This document shows positions 27,979 through 36,745 of a stretch of 64,000 nucleotides of DNA, one piece after another. Where the stretch lies: assembly GCF_008123965.1 (NCBI RefSeq), contig NZ_VSTH01000019.1:1-64000 (forward strand). Direction: 5' to 3'. The notes below the pieces were generated by a model. It did not search any database. It was not told where the DNA came from and saw nothing but the letters and a program-made list of their open reading frames with translations. Position 1 is the first letter of the stretch, and each line of letters opens with the position of its first letter. The translations under genes were made by a program, and so were the position numbers. The DNA comes from Bradyrhizobium hipponense. GTDB lineage: Bacteria > Pseudomonadota > Alphaproteobacteria > Rhizobiales > Xanthobacteraceae.

Positions 27979-27992
27979 TTTTGCATGCAAAA
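27979..27992. promoter_or_regulatory. Palindromic operator candidate 1 (GntR)
   Basis: TTTTGCATGCAAAA is a perfect 14-base palindrome 16 bases upstream of the GntR start, in an AT-rich divergent region of an otherwise GC-rich genome. A second near-copy lies at 28041-28054, centred 62 bases away, near six helical turns, which would suit looping. Confidence 0.7.
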
Positions 27993-28040
27993 TTCGAGTA
28001 TAGACCGATACGATGCTAGATTTAGCTTGAAAATATCACA

Positions 28041-28054
28041 TTTTGCATTCAAAA
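28041..28054. promoter_or_regulatory. Palindromic operator candidate 2 (GntR)
   Basis: TTTTGCATTCAAAA differs from site 1 by one base (G to T in the right half) and sits 30 bases before the crotonase ATG. The pair probably serves autoregulation (site 1) and operon control (site 2). Confidence 0.65.
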
Positions 28055-28083
28055 ATGTAAAAAACATAAAGAGGACTTGGGAG

Positions 28084-28881
28084 ATGGACCAACAGGTCGC
28101 GGCGACGGAAGACCTCGTTTTTGAACGCGATGGCGATATTGGGCGGATCGTCTTCAACCGCCCACAGGCGCGCAATGCCTTCACCTTCGCCATGTACGAG
28201 CGGCTGGCGGACATTTGCCGGCGGGCCAATGAGGATCATTCCATCAAGGTGCTGGTGCTCCGCGGCGCCGGCGACAAGGCCTTCGCCTCGGGAACCGACA
28301 TCAATCAGTTCCGTGAATTCAAGACACCGCAGGACGCGCTCGACTACGAGAACCGGATCGATCGGGTCCTTACCGTGCTCGAGCAGTGCCGGGTTCCCAC
28401 CATCGCGGCGATCAACGGGTTCTGCACCGGGGGCGGGGCAGGCATCGCCGCGGCCTGCGATCTGCGCATCGGTACCCGCAGCACGAAAATCGGATTTCCC
28501 ATCGCCAGGACGCTCGGCAATTGCCTGTCGATGTCCAATGTCAGCCGCCTCACGGCGCTGATCGGTGCTGCACGGGTCAAGGATCTGATCTTCACGGCGC
28601 GCCTCGTCGAAGCCGCCGAGGCTGCAAGCGTCGGGCTACTCACGGAAGTCGTCGAGGACATTGCGGCGCTCGACCGGCGTGCCGACGATGTCGCCCGGCT
28701 CCTTGCCGGTCATGCGCCCCTGACGCTCAACGCGACCAAGCAGGCGGTCGCCCGCCTGCAACGGCGGCTGACGCGGGAGGAGGGCGAGGACCTGATCCTG
28801 ATGTGTTACACCAGCGAGGATTTTCGCGAGGGCCTCGACGCATTTCTCACCAAGCGCGCGCCGCAGTGGCGCGGCCAATAG
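28084..28881 (+). CDS. Crotonase-fold protein lacking the hydratase glutamates
   Basis: A 265-aa member of the enoyl-CoA hydratase/isomerase superfamily. The oxyanion-hole segments are present (AFASGTDINQF and GFCTGGGAGIAAACDLRI). The two catalytic glutamates of hydratases are not seen: the first (normally GGGxEL/A) is a glycine in GGGAG, and the second region reads IGFPIARTLGNCLSMSNVSRL. So simple hydration is doubtful, and another crotonase reaction is more likely. First gene of the operon, under the divergent GntR regulator, followed nine bases later by the CoA-transferase gene. Confidence 0.8.
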   Translation: MDQQVAATEDLVFERDGDIGRIVFNRPQARNAFTFAMYERLADICRRANEDHSIKVLVLRGAGDKAFASGTDINQFREFKTPQDALDYENRIDRVLTVLEQCRVPTIAAINGFCTGGGAGIAAACDLRIGTRSTKIGFPIARTLGNCLSMSNVSRLTALIGAARVKDLIFTARLVEAAEAASVGLLTEVVEDIAALDRRADDVARLLAGHAPLTLNATKQAVARLQRRLTREEGEDLILMCYTSEDFREGLDAFLTKRAPQWRGQ

Positions 28882-28890
28882 GGCAGTCCG

Positions 28891-30150
28891 ATGCAAAAGG
28901 ATCCATCGCAATCCGCTTCTCATCGCTCCGGACCGCTCGCCGGCCTCAAGGTCGTTGATCTCACCCACGTCATGGCGGGGCCGACCTGCACCTTGATGCT
29001 TGCCGACATGGGCGCCGACGTCATCAAGATTGAGAAGTCACCCAATGGCGACGATACCCGCCACTCGGTGCCGCCGAAAATCGGCGACGAGGCAGCCTCG
29101 TTCCTGATGATGAATCGCAACAAGCGCGGCATCGTGCTGGATCTGAAAACAGATGGCGGCAAGCGCGTCCTGCGGCGGCTGATCGCAAGCGCCGACGTGC
29201 TGGTCGAGAATTTTGCACCCGGCGCCATGGAGCGCCTGGGCTTCGGCTACGAGGACCTGCACAAGGAGTTCCCGGCGCTGATCTACTGCTCGCTGTCGGG
29301 GTTCGGCCGCACCGGCCCCTACAAGCACCGCCGGGGATTCGATCTGGTCGCGCAGGCGATGAGCGGGATCATGAGTTTTACGGGCGAGCGTCCCGACGGT
29401 CCGCCGGTGAAGTGCGGACCGCCGCTGTCCGACATCACCGCCGGCCTGCTTGCGAGCATGGGCATCCTGGCTGCCTATGCGCATCGTCTGAAAACCGGCG
29501 ATGGACAATGGGTCGAGACGTCGCTCTATGAAGCCGCGTTGGTGCAGACCTATTGGCAATCGACCATCGCCCTTGCCGCGGGCACGGCGCCGCGCGCGAT
29601 GGGCTCGGCGCATCCGCTCAACGCGCCATATCAGGCTTTCGAAGCTTCCGACGGCTGGCTCGTGGTCGGCGGCGCCAACAAGAAGCATTGGCTCCTGATG
29701 CTGGAGGCGCTCGATGCGACCGAGCTTGCGGCCGATCCGCGCTTCGTCACCGGAGCCAACCGCATGGCACATCTGAAGGAGCTCGAAGTGGTGTTGAGCG
29801 AGCGTTTCCGGATGAGGTCGCGATCGCATTGGCTGGCGGCGCTTGACGAGAAGGGCGTGCCGTGTGGTCCTGTCCACGACATGCTGGAGGCGTTGAACGA
29901 TCCGCAAACGCTCGCGCGCGAGATGGTCGTCGAAGTCGAGCATTCGACGCTCGGCCCGGTCAAGACGATCGGGCTTCCGGTCAAATTCTCAAAGACGCCT
30001 GGCAAGGTGCGTTCCGGTGCACCTGTGTATGGCGAACATACAGGCGAGGTGCTGGCGGAGTACGGGTTCGACCAGCAGCAGATCGAATCGCTCGAAAAAG
30101 AAGGCGCGATTGTCTTGGGGTCGAGCAGGCAGGAGGAACGAGTCGCCTGA
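28891..30150 (+). CDS. Family III CoA-transferase (CaiB/BaiF type)
   Basis: A 419-aa formyl-CoA-transferase-like enzyme that moves CoA between carboxylic acids. N-terminal LAGLKVVDLTHVMAGPTCT, LADMGADVIKIE, MNRNKRGIVLDLK and SGFGRTGP are all class III hallmarks. The catalytic aspartate is probably Asp181 in PLSDITAG. The protein is full length. Together with the crotonase before it and the Tct importer after it, it would activate the imported acid to its CoA ester. Confidence 0.9.
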   Translation: MQKDPSQSASHRSGPLAGLKVVDLTHVMAGPTCTLMLADMGADVIKIEKSPNGDDTRHSVPPKIGDEAASFLMMNRNKRGIVLDLKTDGGKRVLRRLIASADVLVENFAPGAMERLGFGYEDLHKEFPALIYCSLSGFGRTGPYKHRRGFDLVAQAMSGIMSFTGERPDGPPVKCGPPLSDITAGLLASMGILAAYAHRLKTGDGQWVETSLYEAALVQTYWQSTIALAAGTAPRAMGSAHPLNAPYQAFEASDGWLVVGGANKKHWLLMLEALDATELAADPRFVTGANRMAHLKELEVVLSERFRMRSRSHWLAALDEKGVPCGPVHDMLEALNDPQTLAREMVVEVEHSTLGPVKTIGLPVKFSKTPGKVRSGAPVYGEHTGEVLAEYGFDQQQIESLEKEGAIVLGSSRQEERVA

Positions 30151-30200
30151 CCTGACGTCGCTACCAATAAACAAGATCAAAAATCGGGTGGAGGAAAAAC

Positions 30201-31193
30201 ATGCGCAATACGTCGACCTATCTGCTGTCTGCGGCCGCTATTGTGCTCGCCGGCATGGCTCCCGCCAGCGCAGCCTGGCAGCCGCAGAAGCCGATCGAGT
30301 TCGTGGCGACCGCAGGGCCGGGCGGCGGCACGGACAATCTGGCCCGCGCGGTGCAGAACATCATCACGAAGTACAAGCTGACGGACCAGCCGATTGTCGT
30401 CGTCAACAAGGGCGGCGGCAGCGGCGCCGAAGGCTATGTGTACGGCAAGGCGTCCGCGGGCGATCCCTATAAGGTCATCTTCGGCACCTCGAACGCCTGG
30501 CAGCAGCCGCTCGTGTCCAAGGTCGCCTTCAACTACACCGACCTCACCCCGATCGCGGCCATGGCCCAGGACGAGTTCCTGCTCTGGGTCAAGCAGGACG
30601 CGCCCTACAAGACGGCAGGCGACTATTTGAAGGCCGCGGCCGCAAACGAATTCAAGATGGGCGGCGCGCAATCAAAGGACACCGATGAGGTGTTGACGCG
30701 CATGATCGAGAAGATCGGTCACGTCAAGCTGACCTACATCCCGTTCAAGAGCGGCGCCGAGGCCGCGGTGCAGCTCGCTGGCGGGCACATCGACTCGCAT
30801 ATCAACAATCCCAGCGAGAGCCTCGGCCAGTGGCGCGGCGGCACGCAGCGCCCGCTGTGCGCCTTCAGTCCGAAGCGTTTGCCGCAGGGCGCCAAGATCA
30901 CTGCGACCGAAGGCTGGAGTGACGTCCCCACCTGCGTCGAACAGGGTCTAGACATCGCGCAATATGAGCAGCCGCGGACGGTGTGGCTGCCCGGCAAAGT
31001 CACGCCGGAGCAGGCTGCGTTCTATGTCGACCTGATGAAGAAGGTTCAGGCCACGCCGGAATGGAAGGACTACATCGAGAAGACCTCGCAGGTCGACACG
31101 TTTTTGACAGGCGATGCCTTGGACAAGTTCATCAAGCAAGATCTCGAGCACCTCAAGCAAGTTGCGAGCGAGCAGGGCTGGCTCATCAAGTAA
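30201..31193 (+). CDS. tctC: Tripartite tricarboxylate transporter binding protein (TctC/Bug)
   Basis: A 330-aa periplasmic binding protein with a Sec signal peptide (cleavage after ASAA or PASA at about residue 27). KPIEFVATAGPGGGTDNLARAVQ is the beta1-alpha1 ligand loop of Bug proteins, where the substrate carboxylate binds. The acid bound is not predictable from sequence. GGAGG lies seven bases upstream of the ATG. It delivers the substrate to the TctB/TctA membrane part encoded next. Confidence 0.9.
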   Translation: MRNTSTYLLSAAAIVLAGMAPASAAWQPQKPIEFVATAGPGGGTDNLARAVQNIITKYKLTDQPIVVVNKGGGSGAEGYVYGKASAGDPYKVIFGTSNAWQQPLVSKVAFNYTDLTPIAAMAQDEFLLWVKQDAPYKTAGDYLKAAAANEFKMGGAQSKDTDEVLTRMIEKIGHVKLTYIPFKSGAEAAVQLAGGHIDSHINNPSESLGQWRGGTQRPLCAFSPKRLPQGAKITATEGWSDVPTCVEQGLDIAQYEQPRTVWLPGKVTPEQAAFYVDLMKKVQATPEWKDYIEKTSQVDTFLTGDALDKFIKQDLEHLKQVASEQGWLIK

Positions 31194-31250
31194 GGCGGTG
31201 ATGCACCGTGCCATGCCACCCTGTCGTCTCGAGCCTGCAAGGAGTCGTTG

Positions 31251-31733
31251 ATGATATCGCGCCGCGCTCTTGAACTGGCGACCGCCGTCCTCACCGGCAG
31301 CTTCGGTGTGGCGGTCGTCGTCTCCAGCCTCGACAACGGCATTGGTTGGTCGAGCGCGGGCGTGGAGTCCGGTACCTTCCCGTTCCTGACCGGCGTCATC
31401 GTCGTCCTTGGCAGCCTGTACAATCTGGCGCGCGGGGCCCTGCCGGGCTTGACGCTGGCGAGCGTCCCAATCGCCATCACACCGACCGAGCTGCGCCGGC
31501 TTGCAGGCCTGTTCGTGCCAGCGGCGATTTTCGTTGCGGCCATGCCGCTGATCGGAATCTACCTCGCCTCGGCCCTCTACATCTTCGCGGTGCTCGCAGT
31601 TCCGAAGCATCAATCCCCGATGCGTTCGTCAATGATGGCGGCGGCAACCGCGCTCGGCCTCTACGTGGTGTTCGAGCGCATGTTCCAGGTGTCGCTTCCG
31701 CACGGCGCGCTCGCCGCCGCGTTCGGGTTCTGA
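31251..31733 (+). CDS. tctB: Tripartite tricarboxylate transporter, small membrane subunit TctB
   Basis: A 160-aa protein with four predicted membrane helices, the size and topology of TctB. The ESGTFPFLTGVIVVLGSLYNL segment corresponds to the G.FP...G....L.G pattern of the family. The ATG at 31251 has AAGGAG six bases upstream. It is 57 bases after tctC and 11 bases before tctA. Confidence 0.87.
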   Translation: MISRRALELATAVLTGSFGVAVVVSSLDNGIGWSSAGVESGTFPFLTGVIVVLGSLYNLARGALPGLTLASVPIAITPTELRRLAGLFVPAAIFVAAMPLIGIYLASALYIFAVLAVPKHQSPMRSSMMAAATALGLYVVFERMFQVSLPHGALAAAFGF

Positions 31734-31744
31734 CGGAGCGGGCG

Positions 31745-33286
31745 ATGGACAATCTCCAGGAGCTCCTGCACGGCTTCGGCATCGCGATCACCCTGTCGCA
31801 TCTGGCGCTGATGGTGATCGGCGTGCTGCTCGGCATTCTCGTCGGCGTGCTGCCGGGGCTGGGCGCGCCGAACGGCGTGTCGCTGTTACTGCCGCTGACC
31901 TTCGGCATGCAGCCGGTGTCGGCCATCATCCTGCTCTCGAGCATGTATTGGGGCGCGCTGTTCGGCGGCTCCGTGACCTCGATCCTGTTCAACATTCCGG
32001 GCGAGCCGTCCTCTGTCGCGACCACCTTCGACGGCTATCCGATGGCGCGTGACGGACGACCGACGACGGCGCTCGCCACGGCGTTCGGCTCGGCCGCATT
32101 TGGCGCGCTGGTCGGGGTCATCCTGATCACCTTTCTCGCATCATGGGTGGCCGAGGTCGCGCTCGCCTTCGGGCCGCCGGAGTATTTTGCGGTCTATTTC
32201 CTCGCCTTCGCCAGCTTCGTCGGCATGGGCGGTGCAGCACCGATCAAGACCGTCGTTGCGCTGGGAATAGGCTTTGCGATTGCCGCCATCGGCATCGACA
32301 CCGTCTCCGGCAGCGTGCGCCTCACCATGGGCGTCGACGAGCTGGTGAAAGGCGTGAATTTTGTCGTCGCTGTGATGGGGCTGTTCGGCATCGGCGAACT
32401 TCTGGTGGCGGTCGAAGAGGAGTTTCACGCCCGCGCGGTCTCCTCGAAGATCGACTGGCGCGAGGTGTTTCGCGCGGTCGGCCGCCTGCCGAGGCACAGC
32501 GTTGCGCTGCTGCGCAGCGCGGCGATCGGATGCTGGATGGGCATCACGCCGGGCGGCCCGACGGCGGCATCGTTCATGAGCTACGGCATCGCCAGGCGTT
32601 TCTCGAGGCGCGGACGCTACTTCGGCACGGGCGAGGTCGAAGGCATCATCTCGCCGGAGACGGCCGATCATGCGGCCGGCACCAGCGCGCTGCTGCCGAT
32701 GCTCTCGCTCGGCATTCCCGGCTCTGCCACGGCGGCAGTGATGATGGGCGGCCTGATGATCTGGGGGCTCAACCCCGGACCGATGTTGTTCGTCGATCAG
32801 AAGGATTTCGTCTGGGGGCTGATCGCCTCGATGTATGTGGGCAACATCGTCGCGGTCGCGCTGGTATTACTGACGGTTCCGGTGTTTGCCGCCCTGATGC
32901 GGATTCCCTTCGTCGTCATCGCGCCCCTGATCGTAATCATCTGCGTGGTCGGTGCTTATTCCGTGTCGAACTCCTATCTCGACGTGGTCATGATGATGGG
33001 CTTTGGCATCGTCGGTTATCTCTTCAAGAAGCTGTTCTATCCCCTCGCGCCCTTGGTGCTCGCGATCGTCATCGGCGACAAGGCGGAGGATGCGTTCCGG
33101 CAATCGATGCTGATGTCCAAGGGATCGCTTGGAATCTTCTTTGCGAACCGCCTGGTGACGTGCCTGGTCGTGGCCGGCATCGTGCTCCTGCTGCTTCCGC
33201 TGGCATTGCAACTGGCGCGCATGTTGCTGCGCAAGCCCGCGTTACCCGGCGATCCGACGACAAGTCAGGAAAAGGTGATCATATGA
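31745..33286 (+). CDS. tctA: Tripartite tricarboxylate transporter, large membrane subunit TctA
   Basis: A 513-aa permease with about twelve membrane helices. The family signatures GVLPGLGAPNGVSLLLPLTFGMQP and GITPGGPTAASFMSYGIARR (the two inverted-repeat PGLG/PGG loops that bind substrate) are both clear. SILFNIPGEPSSVATTFDGYPMA is also characteristic. The ATG at 31745 was chosen because sequence before it belongs to tctB in another frame. Its stop overlaps the pdxA-like start (ATATGA at 33281-33286). Confidence 0.92.
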   Translation: MDNLQELLHGFGIAITLSHLALMVIGVLLGILVGVLPGLGAPNGVSLLLPLTFGMQPVSAIILLSSMYWGALFGGSVTSILFNIPGEPSSVATTFDGYPMARDGRPTTALATAFGSAAFGALVGVILITFLASWVAEVALAFGPPEYFAVYFLAFASFVGMGGAAPIKTVVALGIGFAIAAIGIDTVSGSVRLTMGVDELVKGVNFVVAVMGLFGIGELLVAVEEEFHARAVSSKIDWREVFRAVGRLPRHSVALLRSAAIGCWMGITPGGPTAASFMSYGIARRFSRRGRYFGTGEVEGIISPETADHAAGTSALLPMLSLGIPGSATAAVMMGGLMIWGLNPGPMLFVDQKDFVWGLIASMYVGNIVAVALVLLTVPVFAALMRIPFVVIAPLIVIICVVGAYSVSNSYLDVVMMMGFGIVGYLFKKLFYPLAPLVLAIVIGDKAEDAFRQSMLMSKGSLGIFFANRLVTCLVVAGIVLLLLPLALQLARMLLRKPALPGDPTTSQEKVII

Positions 33287-34287
33287 CCTCAAAGCCGCTC
33301 ATCGCACTTGCGATGGGAGATCCCGCCGGCATCAGCCCGGAGCTGACGGCGAAACTGGTCGCGCTGGATGATATTCGCGCCCGTGGCCGGCTCGTTGTCA
33401 TCGGCGACCGCCGCATTTTCGACCAAGGCGTCCGCATCGCCGGCGTCAGGCCGGAGCTCAAAGCGGTCGAGCAGGGGGCCGACGTCCGCGCCACCGCGGG
33501 CGATGCGCTGTTCATCGATCTCGGCCACCTTGATCCCGCGGAAGTCGAACAGGGCACGGCGAGCCTTGCCGGCGGCAGGTTCGCGCTGGCAAATTACCGT
33601 CACGCGCTGGAGCTCGCGCGCGACGGGCACGTTGACGCGGTCTGCTTCACGCCGTTCAACAAGCAGGCGATGCGGTTTGCCCGTTCGGACTATGACGACG
33701 AGATCGCGTTCTCGGCAGAGGTCGTCGGGCTCAAGACCGCGGCAAGCGAATTCAACGTGCTCGGCGAGCTCTGGAATGCGCGTGTCACCTCGCACATTCC
33801 GCTCAAGGACGTCGCCTCGAAACTGTCCAGCGAACGCATCCAACGCGCGCTCAAGTTGACCGATTCCTGTATGCGCAACGCTGGTTTCGCGCGGCCACGC
33901 ATTGCCGTGGCCGGTCTCAACCCGCACGCTGGCGACGGCGGCAATTTCGGCCGCGAGGAGATCGATGTCATTGCCCCCGCGGTCGCGGCCGGCCAGCGCG
34001 AGGGCATTGCCGCCGAGGGGCCGTTCCCGGCCGACACGGTATTTCTCCGCGCCAAGAGTGGCGTCTTCGATGCGGTGCTGACGATGTACCACGACCAGGG
34101 CCAGATCGCGATGAAGCTGATGGGTTTCGATCGCGGCGTGACCATGCTCGGCGGTTTCCCGTTTCCGATCTGCACGCCCGCGCACGGCACCGCCTATGAC
34201 ATCGCCGGCCAAGGCATCGCGTCCACCGGCGCCAGCCGCGCCGCGGTGCTGCTCGCGGCCGACATGGCGGGGCGCCGCGGCGGCTGA
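33283..34287 (+). CDS. PdxA-family NAD-dependent dehydrogenase
   Basis: A 334-aa member of the PdxA family (4-hydroxythreonine-4-phosphate dehydrogenase and relatives, which oxidise and decarboxylate). Metal-binding histidines are seen as His171 (TSHIPL), His270 (YHDQGQ) and His301 (PAHGTAYD), and MGDPAGISPE opens the protein. The last gene of the Tct operon, translationally coupled to tctA. This context argues for a catabolic paralogue (PdxA2 or diol dehydrogenase type, such as TphB of terephthalate degradation) rather than vitamin B6 synthesis. No kinase or ring dioxygenase is nearby to settle the substrate. Confidence 0.82.
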   Translation: MTSKPLIALAMGDPAGISPELTAKLVALDDIRARGRLVVIGDRRIFDQGVRIAGVRPELKAVEQGADVRATAGDALFIDLGHLDPAEVEQGTASLAGGRFALANYRHALELARDGHVDAVCFTPFNKQAMRFARSDYDDEIAFSAEVVGLKTAASEFNVLGELWNARVTSHIPLKDVASKLSSERIQRALKLTDSCMRNAGFARPRIAVAGLNPHAGDGGNFGREEIDVIAPAVAAGQREGIAAEGPFPADTVFLRAKSGVFDAVLTMYHDQGQIAMKLMGFDRGVTMLGGFPFPICTPAHGTAYDIAGQGIASTGASRAAVLLAADMAGRRGG

Positions 34288-34878
34288 ATCGGGTGAAGAC
34301 CAGAAGCTGAGTTGCGAGAGTGATGCAGTCAGTTGATCGGCAATAGCCCGTTCGTCTCGTTGCCGGTCGGTACGAGGAGGGCATTTCGCTGGCGACGCGC
34401 GCGACGCCTTGCGGTGATCTGCTGGGAACTAATCCAACATTTGGAACTCGAAATTCCGAGTTGGTCTCGCGTGGCGCGGGTGTCGATCTGTTCGACAAAC
34501 GGCTTGTCGTTTCCAGCGCCAGGTTCGTACGGGTGAGCTATTCGCGCTAGACAGCCTGATCTGACGCGAACTTCGCGAAGCGCACAGCCGGTGGCGATTT
34601 CGGGGCCCACGGCCGCCTGGCACTGGCGCGCATCCTGGGGCGCCACTCTGCCACGGCTCCCCCGTCGCTGATGAGCAGCGCGCGCATTTTGGGCAAAAAG
34701 CTAGTGTTTGCATTCCGTTACTGAACGAGGCTTCTTGGCCAGGCGTGTCCTGATGTGATTGGCGCGACTGTGAGTTGTGCCCTGTCGATGTGCAGGCCTT
34801 ATTATTTGCCCGCAAGTCCCTGTCTGCTACAGTCTCTTCGCCCCACAATGGTTGTGGCCGCCAGCAGTTGCGTCTGTG
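34288..34878 (+). other. 590-base region without recognised gene
   Basis: Between the PdxA-like gene and the cyclase gene. Composition is mixed, with frames open on both strands but no family resemblance, good start site or repeat. It should contain the promoter of the cyclase gene. Remnants of a decayed gene cannot be excluded. Confidence 0.35.
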
Positions 34879-36669
34879 ATGATGATCAGAGTCGACAACA
34901 CGCACCCGGAAGACGGCTCCGATCAAAGCCGGCCGAAACGGCGCTCGGCGGCCACCGTCTTCATCGATGTCGTCGGATATTCCCGGCTGATGGGAAGTGA
35001 CGAGGAAGGCACGCACCGACGATGGATGGCGATGCGTGCAGATGTGATCGAACCGCGCGTTGCGTCTAACGGCGGGGAAGTGATCAAGAGCACCGGCGAC
35101 GGCCTGCTTCTGGAATTCAGGAATCCGGTTGATGCGATCAGCTTCGCGCTCGGTACGCAACTGCATTTGGACCAATCATCCTCTGAAGGCGGTAATCCGC
35201 TCCAGCTGCGGATGTCGGCAAATGTCGGCGAGGTCATCGCCGAGCATGACGACATCTATGGGGATGGGGTCAATATTGCGGCCCGGCTTCAGGAGTTTGC
35301 AGGGCCGGGCGGGGTCGTCGTTTCGGGAGCCATCCACGATCAGGTGAAGGAGCATCTGCGCTATCAGGCCGCCGACATGGGGTTCCTCACGCTCAAGAAC
35401 ATCGAGCGGCGCATCCGGGCGTTCAAGATTGCGCACCATGAGCTGCGGGCTCCGACAATCTCCGTGGCTCACGCGCTGAAACCGTCTGTGGCCGTGCTGC
35501 CGTTACAAATGCTCGGTCTTGAAGCAGGGGACGCTTATCTCGCGCAGGGGATTGTCCACGATATCGTTGCATCGCTCGCGGGTATCCGCGAGCTGTTCGT
35601 CGTCTCCAGCACGTCCACTCTTGGTTTCACCAGTCCGACCATCGACCCCGGTGCCGTTTGCCATCGCCTGGGCGTGCGATATCTGGTCACAGGAACGCTC
35701 ATGCGGAGTGGCGAGCTGCTAAGGATGCGGGTGGAACTGATCGACGTCGACACCAGGTCCATGCTGTGGACTAATCAGTACGAGGCATCGATTACCCAAT
35801 TGTTCGACGTCCAAGAGAAGATCGCTACAAGCATCGCTTACGCGCTCCTGCCACATATCCACATATCGGAACTGAAGCATGCCGAGCGCAAGATTCCGCA
35901 AAGCATGAACGCCTACGATTTGGTGCTGCAGGGGATGTACCGTCTGTATCGTCTCGGCCACGACGACATGCTGGTGGCACGATCGCTGTTCGAGCAGGCT
36001 CTGGACCATGATCCCCACTATGCCGCGGCCTATGCGTTGATGGCCAAGTGGTACATTCTGCATATCGGCGAAGGGCACACGACTGACTTCAAGGCCGACT
36101 CCCGCGAGGCACTCAGGCTTGCAGCACGCGCGCTCGAGTTCGAACCGTCGGACCCGATGGCGCTTGCCATTTTTGGGCACATCAATTCGTTCCTGTTCGC
36201 CGCGTATGATCGGGCCATCGATGCATTTGATCGCGCAATCGGGGGAACGCCAAATTCCGCAATTGCCTGGTCTCTGAGCGCATCGACATATTGTTATCTT
36301 GGCGATGGACCGCGCGCGGTGGCCCGAGCATCTTACGGGATGTCTCTATCGCCGCTCGACCCTTACGCCTACTTCTATCAATCGGCGCTCACCAACGCCC
36401 ACTACACCAACGAGACCTTCGACGAGGCGGTGCATTGGGGCTCGAAGGTGATGGCCGCGGCTCCGCAGTTTGTCGCGAATTTGCGGCTCCTTGCTGCGAG
36501 CCTTGTGGCGGCCGGTTCTCTCGAGCAGGCGCGCGAAGTTGGAGCCGCGCACATGCGAATTGATCCGTCGTTCTCGGTTGAAAAGTATTGCAGTTGGTAC
36601 CCGATCAAACAGCCGGAACGACGCGCCTTGCTTGCAGAAAGATTGATTAAAGCCGGGCTGCCTCGCTGA
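34879..36669 (+). CDS. Class III adenylate/guanylate cyclase with TolB-like and TPR regions
   Basis: A 596-aa soluble protein. Residues about 22-190 form a class III cyclase homology domain: metal aspartates Asp30 (FIDVVGYS) and Asp74 (STGDGLLLEF), and the transition-state pair Asn132 and Arg136 in GDGVNIAARL. Activity is therefore likely. Then KPSVAVLPLQMLG starts a TolB-N-like domain (about 195-310), followed by TPR-type helical repeats to the end. This design is expanded in Bradyrhizobium and probably couples protein contacts to cAMP production. Start: ATG at 34879 or 34882. Confidence 0.87.
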   Translation: MMIRVDNTHPEDGSDQSRPKRRSAATVFIDVVGYSRLMGSDEEGTHRRWMAMRADVIEPRVASNGGEVIKSTGDGLLLEFRNPVDAISFALGTQLHLDQSSSEGGNPLQLRMSANVGEVIAEHDDIYGDGVNIAARLQEFAGPGGVVVSGAIHDQVKEHLRYQAADMGFLTLKNIERRIRAFKIAHHELRAPTISVAHALKPSVAVLPLQMLGLEAGDAYLAQGIVHDIVASLAGIRELFVVSSTSTLGFTSPTIDPGAVCHRLGVRYLVTGTLMRSGELLRMRVELIDVDTRSMLWTNQYEASITQLFDVQEKIATSIAYALLPHIHISELKHAERKIPQSMNAYDLVLQGMYRLYRLGHDDMLVARSLFEQALDHDPHYAAAYALMAKWYILHIGEGHTTDFKADSREALRLAARALEFEPSDPMALAIFGHINSFLFAAYDRAIDAFDRAIGGTPNSAIAWSLSASTYCYLGDGPRAVARASYGMSLSPLDPYAYFYQSALTNAHYTNETFDEAVHWGSKVMAAAPQFVANLRLLAASLVAAGSLEQAREVGAAHMRIDPSFSVEKYCSWYPIKQPERRALLAERLIKAGLPR

Positions 36670-36745
36670 CGGCGAGACGAACAGCTTCGCAACACTTGCT
36701 TGCCTTTGAGACACAGGTTCCCGCAGAACAGCTCTGGAGGACGAC

